Positions 15,069-23,435 of a stretch of 23,730 nucleotides of DNA are shown here, one piece after another. The stretch's first letter is position 1. Each line of letters begins with the position of its first letter. This DNA comes from Firmicutes bacterium UBA5454 (GTDB lineage: Bacteria > Bacillota > Clostridia > Caldicoprobacterales > DTU083). The notes beneath the pieces were generated by a model. That model searched no databases. It saw only the letters and a program-made list of their open reading frames with translations, and had not been told where the DNA came from. The position numbers were made by a program, and so were the translations under genes. The DNA lies in assembly GCA_002426555.1 (NCBI GenBank), contig DIQU01000091.1, positions 4,849-28,578 on the forward strand, read 5' to 3'.

Positions 15069-15530
15069 TTGGCAGGAGTAAAAACGAAGAATTTGGTCGA
15101 AGAAATACTGCAACCCATATTGGAGCAAAATGATTACGAATTGGTAGATATCGAATATACTAAGGAAGGAAGCCATTGGTATTTACGAATTTACATAGAT
15201 AAGGAAGGCGGCGTTACAGTAGATGACTGTCAGACCGTTAGTGAGCAGGTCAGCATGTGGCTGGACAAGAAGGATCCCATACCTCACAGCTATATTCTGG
15301 AGGTATCTTCACCGGGCTTAGATCGAATTTTGAAAAAGCCTGCTGATTTTATACGATATAAGGGATACAAAGTGGATGTTTCCTTGTACAAAGCAATAGA
15401 GGGCAAAAAGAAATTTACAGGAGAACTAATTGGATGGGAAGAAGAACAACTATTGGTCCAGGAAAGGGATACACTTTTATCCTTTTCGCGTAATGATATT
15501 GCTGCAGTTAGGCTGGCAGTTGAATTTTAG
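15069..15530 (+). CDS. rimP: ribosome maturation factor RimP
   Basis: A 153-residue protein with the two RimP domains: an N-terminal alpha/beta domain (VEEILQPILEQNDYELVDIEY, LRIYIDKEGGVTVDDC, VSSPGLDRILKK) and a C-terminal SH3-like barrel (YKVDVSLYKAIEGKKKFTGEL). It assists 30S subunit maturation. The start is TTG 15069 with GGAGGGAA at 15057-15064; no in-frame ATG fits the N terminus. It is the first gene of a unit running at least to ribF. nusA follows 25 bases after its stop. Confidence 0.96.
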   Translation: MAGVKTKNLVEEILQPILEQNDYELVDIEYTKEGSHWYLRIYIDKEGGVTVDDCQTVSEQVSMWLDKKDPIPHSYILEVSSPGLDRILKKPADFIRYKGYKVDVSLYKAIEGKKKFTGELIGWEEEQLLVQERDTLLSFSRNDIAAVRLAVEF

Positions 15531-15555
15531 GACAGGGCAAGGAGGAGTCAGTATC

Positions 15556-16641
15556 ATGTCTAGTGAACTTATTGCAGCAGTAGATGATATATGCAGAGAT
15601 AAAGGCATCGATAGGGAAATTTTACTGGAAGCCATTGAAGCAGCGCTGGTTTCAGCATATAAGAAAAACTTTGGTTCAGCACCTAATGTCAAGGTGACAC
15701 TTGATCGAAAAAACGGCTTGGTTCAAGTATTCTCTCAAAAGAAAGTCGTAGAGGAAGTAAAGGACGATTTACTGGAAATCGAACTTTCTGAAGCCGAGCG
15801 CTTAAGCCCGGGCATCCAAACAGAAGATATTTTGGATATTGAAGTTACCCCGGCTGATTTTGGTAGAATCGCAGCACAGAATGCCAAGCAGCTTGTGGTG
15901 CAACGCATACGCGAAGCAGAAAGAGATTTGATTTATGAAAAATATATTGAGAGAGTAAATGAAATAGTTACCGGTTTGGTACAACGGGTGGAACCGCGAA
16001 ATGTGTTCTTCGATCTGGATAAAGCCGAAGCAATTTTACCTCCTGGCGAACAAATGCCTGGAGAAAAATACAAGCTTAATGATCGGTATAAAGTTTATGT
16101 AACAGAGGTGAAGAAAACAACTAAAGGTCCTCAGATTATCGTTTCCAGAACTCATCCCGGTTTGGTTAAAAGACTGTTTGAGTTCGAAGTTCCAGAAATT
16201 ATCAGAGGAGAAGTAATCATTAAAAATATCTCTCGCGAAGCTGGTTCCCGTACAAAAATTTCCGTCTACTCGGATGAAAAAGAAATTGATCCTGTGGGTT
16301 CCTGCGTAGGTCACAGAGGTACCCGGGTTCAGCGTATTGTAGAGGAGCTCAGGGGAGAAAAAATAGATATCATCAAATGGAGTGATGATCCTGTCGATTA
16401 TATTTCCAGTGCGCTGAGTCCGGCACGTGTATTAACGGTGCTCCCCAACCTTGATGACAAATCGGCTGTGGTAATCGTACCAGACAACCAATTGTCCCTT
16501 GCCATCGGTAAAGAAGGTCAAAATGCAAGGTTGGCTGCCAAACTGACCGGTTGGAAAATTGATATTAAAAGCCAGACTCAAATGCAGCTCATAAATAGCA
16601 GTATATCGGATATAGAACAAGGTGATGGTGATATTTATTGA
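15556..16641 (+). CDS. nusA: transcription termination/antitermination factor NusA
   Basis: A 361-residue NusA. The RNA polymerase-binding N-terminal domain covers about 1-130, followed by an S1 domain (about 136-200), KH1 (about 230-290, GHRG at 252-255) and KH2 (about 300-345, GKEG at 318-321). The C-terminal acidic repeats of E. coli NusA are absent, as usual in Firmicutes. It pauses RNA polymerase and stimulates hairpin termination. The start is ATG 15556 after AAGGAGGAG; the frame is open back into rimP but that part has no family sequence. Its stop overlaps the rnpM start (TTGA, 16638-16641). It may feed back on its own leader hairpin. Confidence 0.97.
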   Translation: MSSELIAAVDDICRDKGIDREILLEAIEAALVSAYKKNFGSAPNVKVTLDRKNGLVQVFSQKKVVEEVKDDLLEIELSEAERLSPGIQTEDILDIEVTPADFGRIAAQNAKQLVVQRIREAERDLIYEKYIERVNEIVTGLVQRVEPRNVFFDLDKAEAILPPGEQMPGEKYKLNDRYKVYVTEVKKTTKGPQIIVSRTHPGLVKRLFEFEVPEIIRGEVIIKNISREAGSRTKISVYSDEKEIDPVGSCVGHRGTRVQRIVEELRGEKIDIIKWSDDPVDYISSALSPARVLTVLPNLDDKSAVVIVPDNQLSLAIGKEGQNARLAAKLTGWKIDIKSQTQMQLINSSISDIEQGDGDIY

Positions 16642-16913
16642 AAAAAAGGAAAACGCCAATGAGAATGTGTATAGCATGTCATGAAATGAAAGCTAAAAAA
16701 GAGCTCATTCGAGTAGTGAAAAGCCCTGAAGGGGAAATTAATATAGATTTAAAAGGAAAAGTTCCCGGCAGAGGCGCTTATCTATGCAAAAATCAGATTT
16801 GTATGGATATGGCAGCTAAACGCAGACAGCTTGAGAAAGCTTTTTCAATCAAAATAGAACAGGAAGTGTATGAGAAACTTAAAGCACAGTTGAATGAAGG
16901 TGAAGTTGATTAA
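16638..16913 (+). CDS. rnpM: RNase P modulator RnpM (YlxR family, DUF448)
   Basis: A 91-residue basic protein matching YlxR: RMCIACHEMKAKKELIRVV at the N terminus (Cys11, Cys14), then INIDLKGKVPGRGAYLC (Cys50) and a helical end. The family binds nucleic acid; the Bacillus protein was recently shown to bind the RNA of RNase P and was renamed RnpM. The start is TTG 16638, overlapping the nusA stop, with AAGGTGATG nearby. It lies in the conserved nusA-ylxR-ylxQ-infB order and overlaps ylxQ by 20 bases if the ATG start of ylxQ is used. Confidence 0.93.
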   Translation: MKKRKTPMRMCIACHEMKAKKELIRVVKSPEGEINIDLKGKVPGRGAYLCKNQICMDMAAKRRQLEKAFSIKIEQEVYEKLKAQLNEGEVD

Positions 16914-17232
16914 CGATAAGTTTTTATCTCTTTTAGGTTTGTGTCAAAAAGCGGGAAAGATGATATCCGGCAGCATGCAATGTGAAAGTGCTGTTCGATC
17001 CGGAAAGGTTCACTTGCTCATAATCAGCGAGGAAGCCTCGGAAGCCACAATAGATGAATTTACCCATCTATGTACCAATCGAAATATTCCGCTGATAATT
17101 ACAGGCGATAAAGATGAACTGGGAAGCGCAATTGGAAAACACAGCAGGACTTTATTGGCAGTATCAGATCCTGTATTCAAGAAATTGCTGCTGAAAAAAT
17201 ATCAAGAAATCCAGCACGGGGGTGATAGATAA
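16894..17232 (+). CDS. ylxQ: YlxQ-like L7Ae/L30e family RNA-binding protein
   Basis: A protein of up to 112 residues with the L7Ae/L30e fold pattern: FLSLLGLCQKAGKMISGSMQCESAVRSGKVHLLIISEEAS, then NIPLIITGDKDELGSAIGKHSRTLLAVSD. The family binds kink-turn-like RNA; the cellular target is not established. The start is uncertain: ATG 16894 overlaps rnpM and lacks a clear ribosome binding site, GTG 16900 and TTG 16906 are alternatives, the last with AGGTGA only a few bases away. Its stop overlaps the infB start (TAATG at 17230-17234). Confidence 0.88.
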   Translation: MKVKLINDKFLSLLGLCQKAGKMISGSMQCESAVRSGKVHLLIISEEASEATIDEFTHLCTNRNIPLIITGDKDELGSAIGKHSRTLLAVSDPVFKKLLLKKYQEIQHGGDR

Positions 17233-19802
17233 TGGCAAGAATAAACTTGTATGAAACGACGAAGGAAATTAGTAAGAATATGAAGGGGCTGTCCGGTAAA
17301 TTGGATGAGTTGAAATCCGATATGGATCAATATTTCCATTTACTAAATGAAGCTAAAATAAAAGCAGAGCAGAAAGCCCGTGAGCTGGAAGACAAGAGAA
17401 AACAAGAAGAGATAATTGCAGATACCAAAAATAAAGAAGAGGAATCTCGACTTGAAATTGAGAGACTGGCAAAACTGCAGCAGCAGGAAAAAGAGCAGTT
17501 GGAGAATGAAGAAAAAGAAAAACAAATAGAGGAACAGCGGAAGAAAGACAAGCAGGAAAAAGAACAGTTGGAGAAGAAAGAAAAAGAAAAACAAATAAAG
17601 GAACAACGGAAGAGAGAACAGCAGGAGAGAGACAAGAGAAAAGAACAGGAACAGAATAAACCGGTAATGGATCCCAAACAACCAACAGACAAGTCTGCAG
17701 CTTCGGCGAGCAAACAGCAGACAAGAACAGAAAGACCAGGAAAACCAGCAAGTGCCGAGCAGTCTGCAGGCACCAAAAAAGATAGAAAGTCTCATAGCGC
17801 TAACAAGCAGCAGCAAACTTACCGTGGAGATATTATTGACAAATTCCTTTCCCAGCCGCCTGTAGCAGATAAAGAAAAGGCTGACAGCAGTAAAGGTTCT
17901 GCACCGAGATATGGCGATCAAAGTCGTGACAGGAATCGAAGAGGCAAAAAGGATTATTGGCAGGACAGAAATATAGACATGCTCCAGAAAAAGCCAAGAA
18001 GAACAAAGAAAGATAAGAAAGCAAAACCAGCTGCTCCGCCTCCTGAAAGGAAAAAAGCTATTACTATGGGTGATTTCATAACAGTTAAAGAACTGTCTGA
18101 GAAAATTGGAATACAAGTATCCGAAATAATAAAAAAATTATTGGGACTTGGTGTACTTGCCACAATTAATCAGGAACTGGATTACGATACAGCTAACCTG
18201 ATAGCCTCTGAGTTCAATATTGAGCTGGAACGTAAAGCGGTAAAGTCCTATGAAGAGCAGTTGGAGGATGTTGACATCGAAGATGAGGAAAAGGATTTAA
18301 CTGAAAGACCTCCTGTTGTGACAGTAATGGGACACGTAGATCATGGCAAAACTTCTTTGTTGGATGCCATTCGAAATGCCCGTGTAACAGATGCAGAAGC
18401 TGGTGGCATAACACAGCATATAGGTGCTTATACAGTTAATGTTAATGATAAAAGCATTACTTTCCTTGATACCCCCGGTCATGAAGCATTTACTTCTATG
18501 AGAGCCAGAGGAGCTCAGGTGACCGATATCGCCATACTGGTTGTAGCAGCAGATGACGGCGTCATGCCTCAAACAATAGAAGCTATCAATCATGCTAAAG
18601 CAGCCGAAGTACCTATCATAGTCGCTATCAATAAAATGGATAAACCAACTTCCAATCCTGAGAGAATTAAACAGGAACTCACAGAGCATGGTTTATTGGT
18701 TGAAGAATGGGGTGGTGATACCATTGCCGTACCTGTATCAGCATTAAAAAAAGAGGGAATCGATGACATCCTGGAAATGATTCTGTTGGTAGCAGAGGTT
18801 CAGGACTTGAAAGCAAACCCCAAGCGCTTTGCGAAAGGTACGATTGTGGAAGCAGAATTGGATAAGGGTCGCGGACCTGTTGCTACAATTCTGGTTCAAA
18901 ATGGCACCCTTCGAATCGGAGACTCCATAGTAGCCGGTACCACCTATGGGAGAGTCAGAGCCATGATAGATGACAAAGGTAGAAGAATCGAAGATGCCGG
19001 TCCTTCCATTCCGGTTGAGGTATTGGGTTTAAACGAAGTACCAGCCGCAGGGGACATCATGTATGCTGTAGAAGACGATAAGCTGGCTAAACAAGTCAGT
19101 GAAGAGCGTAGAGATAAAGTAAAGGCACAACAGGTAAATATAACTGCCAGAACCTCGCTGGATGAGCTGTTCAGCCAACTGAAAGAGGGAGAAGTCAAGG
19201 ACTTGAACATCATAATTAAAGCAGATGTACATGGATCCGTAGAAGCAATCAAACAGGCTCTGGAAAAACTAAGCAACGAGCAAGTGCGGATTAGAATCAT
19301 TCATGGCGGTGTAGGAGCTATAACAGAATCTGATGTTTTACTTGCATCAGCTTCCAATGCCATCATAACCGGTTTTAATGTAAGACCTTCAATCAATGCA
19401 GTGGATTTGGCAGAACGGGAAGAAATCGATATTCGAACCTACAGGGTAATCTATAATGCCATCGAAGATATAGAAGCAGCCATGAAAGGACTGCTGGATC
19501 CCGAGTTTAAGGAAGTTGTAATTGGTCATGCATCCGTACGAACTACTTTTAAGGTATCCGGCATTGGTACAATTGCAGGTTCTTATGTAAGCGATGGTAA
19601 GATAACCAGAAGTGCTGGTGCACGTGTTGTTCGTGACGGTATTGTAATATATGAAGGGAATATAGATTCATTAAGGCGTTTCAAGGATGATGTTCGTGAA
19701 GTTGCCTCCAACTATGAATGTGGAATTGGATTGGAAAACTTTAACGACATTAAAGAAGAGGATGTTATTGAAGCCTTTATAATGGAAGAAATCAAAAGAT
19801 AA
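17232..19802 (+). CDS. infB: translation initiation factor IF-2
   Basis: An 856-residue IF-2 that delivers initiator tRNA to the 30S subunit and promotes subunit joining. The N terminus has MARINLYE-type start, then a long, charged Lys/Glu/Gln-rich helix with two tandem 23-residue copies (86-108 and 109-131), a low-complexity linker, and the IF2N domain (about 280-340, ITVKELSEKIG). The G domain has GHVDHGKT (367-374), DTPGH (from 413) and NKMD (467-470), followed by domains II, III and the fMet-tRNA-binding C-terminal barrel ending with EEDVIEAFIMEEI. Its ATG overlaps the ylxQ stop, with GGGGGTGAT ahead. ylxP, often found between infB and rbfA, is absent. Confidence 0.98.
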   Translation: MARINLYETTKEISKNMKGLSGKLDELKSDMDQYFHLLNEAKIKAEQKARELEDKRKQEEIIADTKNKEEESRLEIERLAKLQQQEKEQLENEEKEKQIEEQRKKDKQEKEQLEKKEKEKQIKEQRKREQQERDKRKEQEQNKPVMDPKQPTDKSAASASKQQTRTERPGKPASAEQSAGTKKDRKSHSANKQQQTYRGDIIDKFLSQPPVADKEKADSSKGSAPRYGDQSRDRNRRGKKDYWQDRNIDMLQKKPRRTKKDKKAKPAAPPPERKKAITMGDFITVKELSEKIGIQVSEIIKKLLGLGVLATINQELDYDTANLIASEFNIELERKAVKSYEEQLEDVDIEDEEKDLTERPPVVTVMGHVDHGKTSLLDAIRNARVTDAEAGGITQHIGAYTVNVNDKSITFLDTPGHEAFTSMRARGAQVTDIAILVVAADDGVMPQTIEAINHAKAAEVPIIVAINKMDKPTSNPERIKQELTEHGLLVEEWGGDTIAVPVSALKKEGIDDILEMILLVAEVQDLKANPKRFAKGTIVEAELDKGRGPVATILVQNGTLRIGDSIVAGTTYGRVRAMIDDKGRRIEDAGPSIPVEVLGLNEVPAAGDIMYAVEDDKLAKQVSEERRDKVKAQQVNITARTSLDELFSQLKEGEVKDLNIIIKADVHGSVEAIKQALEKLSNEQVRIRIIHGGVGAITESDVLLASASNAIITGFNVRPSINAVDLAEREEIDIRTYRVIYNAIEDIEAAMKGLLDPEFKEVVIGHASVRTTFKVSGIGTIAGSYVSDGKITRSAGARVVRDGIVIYEGNIDSLRRFKDDVREVASNYECGIGLENFNDIKEEDVIEAFIMEEIKR
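17487..17624 (+). repeat. 69-bp in-frame tandem duplication inside infB
   Basis: Copy 1 (17487-17555) and copy 2 (17556-17624) encode 23-residue units both starting EKEQLE and containing EKEKQI-x-EQRK. They lie in the variable, coiled-coil-like N-terminal extension and keep the reading frame. Several synonymous and conservative differences show the duplication is not brand new. Confidence 0.85.
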
Positions 19803-19820
19803 GAGAGAGGTTGATAGATT

Positions 19821-20189
19821 ATGGCAAAATACCGCATCAACCGGATTTCGGAAGAGATACGCAGGGAAATCAGTGATATTATCCGCAGCTCGGTAAAAGA
19901 CCCTCGAGTTTCCCAGGTGACCTCCGTTGTGAAAGCGGAAGTAGCAGGGGATTTGCGTTATGCCAAAATCTATATAAGCGTATTAGGCAGCGAAGAAGAT
20001 AGAGAGGCTACCATGGAAGGTTTGAAAAAAGCTGCCGGCTTTATACGAAGAGAACTGGGAAATCGATTGGATATCCGTTATACACCGGAGCTTCAATTTG
20101 TTTCCGATCATTCCATTGAGTATAGCGTGGAAATTAACAAGAAGTTGAATGAGCTGAATATCAGGCAGGATGATGATGATGTCTATTGA
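19821..20189 (+). CDS. rbfA: ribosome-binding factor A
   Basis: A 122-residue KH-fold protein: RINRISEEIRREISDII at the N terminus, VKDPRV, VTSVVKAEVAGDLRYAKIYISVLG, LKKAAGFIRRELG and RYTPELQFVSDHSIEYS near the end. It assists late 30S maturation and cold adaptation by acting on the 16S central pseudoknot region. GAGAGAGG precedes the ATG. Its C-terminal Asp run is encoded by GAT repeats that in another frame form the tandem ATG starts of nrnA. Confidence 0.96.
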   Translation: MAKYRINRISEEIRREISDIIRSSVKDPRVSQVTSVVKAEVAGDLRYAKIYISVLGSEEDREATMEGLKKAAGFIRRELGNRLDIRYTPELQFVSDHSIEYSVEINKKLNELNIRQDDDDVY

Positions 20190-21147
20190 GTCCATCCTCA
20201 CTTATATTCATGGTTCAAATCAAGTAGCACTTTTTACACATATACAGCCCGATGGCGATGCCATCGGCTCTTGTTTGGCATTAGCTCATTTGCTTAAGAT
20301 TACAGGAAAATCAGTTGATGTATATTGCCAGGATAAAGTGCCTGCTTATTTGCAGTTTCTTATGGGAACAGAACTATTTCAGGCAAAATATAAAAAAGAA
20401 ATGGATTATGACCTCAACATTGCTATAGATTGCAGCGATAAAGAGCGTTTAGGCATATTTTCCAACGATTACCTGTCTGCTATTCATACAGTTAATATTG
20501 ATCATCATATCAGCAATACTTTGTATGCAAAAACCAATTTGGTGGATCCCAAAGCAGCAGCTACGGGAGAAATCATATACAGGCTGGTAAGAGCTTTTAC
20601 AGATAAACCATGCAGGGATATTGCAGAAGCACTTTACACTGCCATATCTACAGATACTGGCGGATTCCGTTTTTGCAACACCACAGCACATTCTTATCGT
20701 ATTGCAGCAGAATTGGTAGATTGTGGGATTGATGTGGAGCAAATTAACACCCACCTTTACAAAACCAATCGTCTGGAGCGTGTTCGTCTATTGGAAAGAG
20801 CTTTGAGTTCCCTGACCCTCTATGATGACAATCGAATAGCCATAATAAGCATTACACAAGAAGATCTTTTCGCAACAGGTGCTGTGGAGTCCGAAATAGA
20901 AAACATTGTCAACTATGCAAAGGATATTATCGGTGTTGAGTTGGGAATTTTATTGAAGGAAATGAATGATGGAACTGTAAGAATCAGCTTTCGTTCCAAA
21001 GGCGGGATTGATGTCAGCAAGCTGGCTGAACAGTTTGAAGGCGGCGGTCACAGGGCAGCTGCAGGAGCCAGTTTAAATATGAATATCGAACAGGCCAGGG
21101 CTGGAGTTTTATATGCAGCCAGAATAGCTTTGGAGGATTATAATTGA
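20176..21147 (+). CDS. nrnA: DHH/DHHA1 phosphoesterase, NrnA-like nanoRNase/pAp phosphatase
   Basis: A protein of about 323 residues with the DHH family motifs: HIQPDGDAIGS (Asp26, Asp28), NIDHHISNT (Asp109, His110, His111), STDTGGFRF, and the DHHA1 motif GGGHRAAAGA (GGGH at 289-292). The family degrades 2-5 nt RNAs and 3'-phosphoadenosine 5'-phosphate, and in some species linear cyclic-dinucleotide products. Four in-frame ATG codons lie in a row (20170, 20173, 20176, 20179), inside the end of rbfA; AGGCAGG at 20163-20169 best fits 20176 or 20179. The location between rbfA and truB is common in Clostridia. Its stop overlaps the truB start. Confidence 0.93.
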   Translation: MMSIESILTYIHGSNQVALFTHIQPDGDAIGSCLALAHLLKITGKSVDVYCQDKVPAYLQFLMGTELFQAKYKKEMDYDLNIAIDCSDKERLGIFSNDYLSAIHTVNIDHHISNTLYAKTNLVDPKAAATGEIIYRLVRAFTDKPCRDIAEALYTAISTDTGGFRFCNTTAHSYRIAAELVDCGIDVEQINTHLYKTNRLERVRLLERALSSLTLYDDNRIAIISITQEDLFATGAVESEIENIVNYAKDIIGVELGILLKEMNDGTVRISFRSKGGIDVSKLAEQFEGGGHRAAAGASLNMNIEQARAGVLYAARIALEDYN

Positions 21148-22055
21148 CTGGAATAATTAACGTTTTAAAACCACCTGGGATGACTTCCAGTGATGTAGTA
21201 GTATTCCTTCGAAGAGAGCTGGAGATAAAAAAAGTCGGTCATACCGGTACCTTGGATCCTGAGGCTGCAGGTGTTTTACCAATATGTTTGGGGAAGGCCA
21301 CACGAATTTCGGATTATATCATGCAAGGAGACAAGGTGTACTGTTGTCATTTGAAACTTGGATTAAGCACTGATACTTCAGATTTAACGGGTAATATAAT
21401 CTCAAAAAACAATGCAATCCCATCACTTGAAAAGATAAAGGAAGCCTTGAAGGTCTTTCAAGGGGAGCAAAATCAAACCCCGCCTATGTATTCTGCTATA
21501 AAGCTTGATGGAAAAAAACTTTATGAATTAGCAAGAAAAGGCATAGAAGTAGAACGGAAACCCAGAAAAATACTAATTAGAGAAAGCAGGTTTCTTTCTT
21601 TTACGCCTCCGGATATTGTACAATTTGAAACCACCTGCTCAAAAGGAACTTATATCCGTTCATTATGCAGAGACATAGGAAGTTGGCTGGGCTGTGGAGG
21701 CACAATGCAGCATTTGATAAGAATGGCAAGCGGAAGCTTTTCCCTGGAGAACTCTCATACCCTGGATGAAATCCTGACAGCCAGGAGCGAAGGGAGTCTT
21801 TCGAGCATGTTAATTCCTATGGAACAGGCCCTTAAGCCTATTATTCCATCCATTGTTCTGAGAGAAGAATGTAAAGAAAAGATTAGTCATGGAAATTCGG
21901 TGAGTGTGAACAACATGATTACCACGAATAATGCAAGCAGCTGCAGTAATAAATTTTATAGTATCTTTTGCGGTGATACCTTTATGGGAATTGGTTATAT
22001 TTCCATGGATAAAGATAAGCATAAGATAGTTAAAATGAAGTCTGTATTGATATGA
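21144..22055 (+). CDS. truB: tRNA pseudouridine 55 synthase TruB
   Basis: A 303-residue enzyme that makes pseudouridine in the T loop of tRNAs. It has GIINVLKPPGMTSSD at the N terminus, the catalytic Asp38 in GHTGTLDPEAAGVLP, the LGLSTDTSD segment, QTPPMYSAIKLDGKKLYELAR, and CSKGTYIRSLCRDIG. A PUA-like C-terminal region follows from about 230 and is weakly conserved. The start is TTG 21144, overlapping the nrnA stop (TTGA), with GGAGG about 10 bases ahead. ribF starts 7 bases after its stop. Confidence 0.96.
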   Translation: MTGIINVLKPPGMTSSDVVVFLRRELEIKKVGHTGTLDPEAAGVLPICLGKATRISDYIMQGDKVYCCHLKLGLSTDTSDLTGNIISKNNAIPSLEKIKEALKVFQGEQNQTPPMYSAIKLDGKKLYELARKGIEVERKPRKILIRESRFLSFTPPDIVQFETTCSKGTYIRSLCRDIGSWLGCGGTMQHLIRMASGSFSLENSHTLDEILTARSEGSLSSMLIPMEQALKPIIPSIVLREECKEKISHGNSVSVNNMITTNNASSCSNKFYSIFCGDTFMGIGYISMDKDKHKIVKMKSVLI

Positions 22056-22062
22056 GGAAACT

Positions 22063-22998
22063 ATGAAAGTAATTTTCAACTACGACAGAAATTATAAAAC
22101 CGACCTTCCCTCTGCCATAGCACTGGGCACTTTTGATGGAATCCATTTAGGTCATAGAAAGCTTGTTCAGAAACTTCAGGCTAAAAAGGAGCAATTTGGA
22201 TATCAAAGCATAGTATATACCTTCTTTAGTCATCCTTTAAAGCATCTAAAACCAGAAATGGAGCCTCCACAAATAATGCTCCTGGGCGAAAAGATAAAAG
22301 AGTTAACGAAGCTGGGAATTGATGTACTTGTATTGAATTCTTTTGATAAGTATTTTTCCCATCAGACACCTGACACATTTTTAGATCAGCTGTTTAATAA
22401 TTTTCATATTAAAAGTCTTGTAGTTGGCTTTGATTATAGATTTGGACACAAAGGCGCAGGAAATCATATCCACCTGGAGCAAGCTGCAGAAAACAAGAAC
22501 TGGGATCTTATATGTGTTCCCTCCGTAAAACGAGGGGGTGAGGTGGTAAGCAGCTCTTTAATTCGAAAATTAATCATGGATGGTCGTGTGGCAGTTGCAG
22601 CAGAATTACTGACAAAGCCATATGCCATCAACGGTACTGTGATTCACGGTCATGGACGAGGGAAGAGTCTGGGTTTTCCAACAGCAAATCTTCGTTATTC
22701 TTCTGGAAAAGTGATTCCTAAAAACGGTGTATACTTAACCAATTGTAAATATAAAAATAATGAATATTGGGGATTGACCAGTGTTGGTACAAACCCTACC
22801 TTTTCAAAGGGAGACGTTCATATTGAAACCTATTTACTGGATTTTTATGAAAACTTATACGAGGAGAAAATTCAAATCCAGTTCTGTGACTGGTTGCGCG
22901 GAGAAATCAAGTTTAATGATCCCAGAGATTTGATACTTCAAATGGAGCAGGATTGGATAAAAGCAAAAAAGTTGATTTACAAAAAAACCAAGTCATGA
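22063..22998 (+). CDS. ribF: bifunctional riboflavin kinase / FAD synthetase
   Basis: A 311-residue enzyme that phosphorylates riboflavin to FMN and adenylates FMN to FAD. The N-terminal FMN adenylyltransferase domain has ALGTFDGIHLGH (20-31), the GFDYRFGHKGAG segment and a VVSSSLIRKLI helix. The C-terminal kinase domain has GRGKSLGFPTANLRY (about 198-212), NGVYLT, GLTSVGTNPTF and HIETYLLDFYENLYEEKI. GAGGAAACT precedes the ATG. The end of the gene contains the -35 box of the rpsO promoter, whose -10 box begins directly after the stop. Confidence 0.97.
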   Translation: MKVIFNYDRNYKTDLPSAIALGTFDGIHLGHRKLVQKLQAKKEQFGYQSIVYTFFSHPLKHLKPEMEPPQIMLLGEKIKELTKLGIDVLVLNSFDKYFSHQTPDTFLDQLFNNFHIKSLVVGFDYRFGHKGAGNHIHLEQAAENKNWDLICVPSVKRGGEVVSSSLIRKLIMDGRVAVAAELLTKPYAINGTVIHGHGRGKSLGFPTANLRYSSGKVIPKNGVYLTNCKYKNNEYWGLTSVGTNPTFSKGDVHIETYLLDFYENLYEEKIQIQFCDWLRGEIKFNDPRDLILQMEQDWIKAKKLIYKKTKS

Positions 22999-23004
22999 TA
23001 GAAT
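22976..23004 (+). promoter_or_regulatory. promoter for rpsO
   Basis: TTTACA (22976-22981), 17-base spacer, TAGAAT (22999-23004), each one mismatch from consensus, with TG one base before the -10 box. It overlaps the ribF stop and gives rpsO a separate transcript with a leader of about 90-95 bases. Confidence 0.7.
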
Positions 23005-23027
23005 GTTTTTACAGCTGACATTGATTA

Positions 23028-23090
23028 GCAAACCAATTTCCCGGTTTGGCGAATCTCCAACGCTTTACTGGGATACTGGCGATTTATATT
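23028..23090 (+). promoter_or_regulatory. structured rpsO leader, candidate S15 autoregulatory RNA
   Basis: CAAACC (23029-23034) pairs with GGTTTG (23043-23048), loop AATTTCCC. The loop TCCC (23039-23042) can also meet GGGA (23070-23073), which would make a pseudoknot. The words TTTGGCGA and ACTGGCGA, and the TACTGGGATACTGG segment, recur 30 bases apart before the Shine-Dalgarno AAGGAGGTGA. S15 controls its own mRNA in several bacteria by different leader folds; that this one binds S15 is inference. Confidence 0.45.
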
Positions 23091-23105
23091 AAGGAGGTGA
23101 AAATC

Positions 23106-23369
23106 ATGGATCAGAAGAAAAAGAACGAAATTATTGATGCTTACAAACTCCATGATGGTGATACAGGTTCCGCCGAGGTTCAAATTGCCATATTAACTGA
23201 ACGAATCAATCACCTGAATGAGCATTTGAAAGTACACAAAAAAGATCACCATTCCAGAAGAGGTCTGCTTATGATGGTTGGTCGTCGAAGAGGCCTGCTG
23301 AATTATTTGGCTAAGAAAAATATCAATCGTTACAGGGATATTATCGAAAAACTTAATTTAAGAAAATAA
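23106..23369 (+). CDS. rpsO: 30S ribosomal protein S15
   Basis: An 87-residue uS15: DQKKKNEIIDAYKLHDGDTGSAEVQIAILTERI, LNEHLKVHKKDHHSRRGLLMMVGRRRGLLNYL, and a basic end. It binds the three-way junction of 16S rRNA helices 20-22 as a primary assembly protein. The start is ATG 23106, eight residues shorter-sided than any in-frame upstream codon and directly behind AAGGAGGTGA (23092-23101); upstream codons to 23046 are leader. It has its own promoter and terminator. Confidence 0.98.
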   Translation: MDQKKKNEIIDAYKLHDGDTGSAEVQIAILTERINHLNEHLKVHKKDHHSRRGLLMMVGRRRGLLNYLAKKNINRYRDIIEKLNLRK

Positions 23370-23374
23370 GCTTA

Positions 23375-23401
23375 GGAGCGGAAATCCCGCTCCCTTTTAT
23401 T
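23375..23401 (+). terminator. intrinsic terminator after rpsO
   Basis: GGAGCGG (23375-23381), loop AAATC, CCGCTCC (23387-23393), followed by CTTTTATT. It lies 6 bases after the rpsO stop and separates rpsO from pnp. Confidence 0.85.
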
Positions 23402-23435
23402 AAGGCGTGGTAATATTTGTAAGACACAGTAAGCT

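Noticed and set aside
15430..15555. Upstream extension of nusA
   Set aside because: It overlaps rimP in another frame and carries no NusA sequence; ATG 15556 follows AAGGAGGAG.
17343..18116. 257-codon ORF on the - strand opposite infB
   Set aside because: It is antisense to the repetitive Lys/Glu-rich part of IF-2; the translation is Leu/Phe/Ser low complexity with no family pattern and no ribosome binding site.
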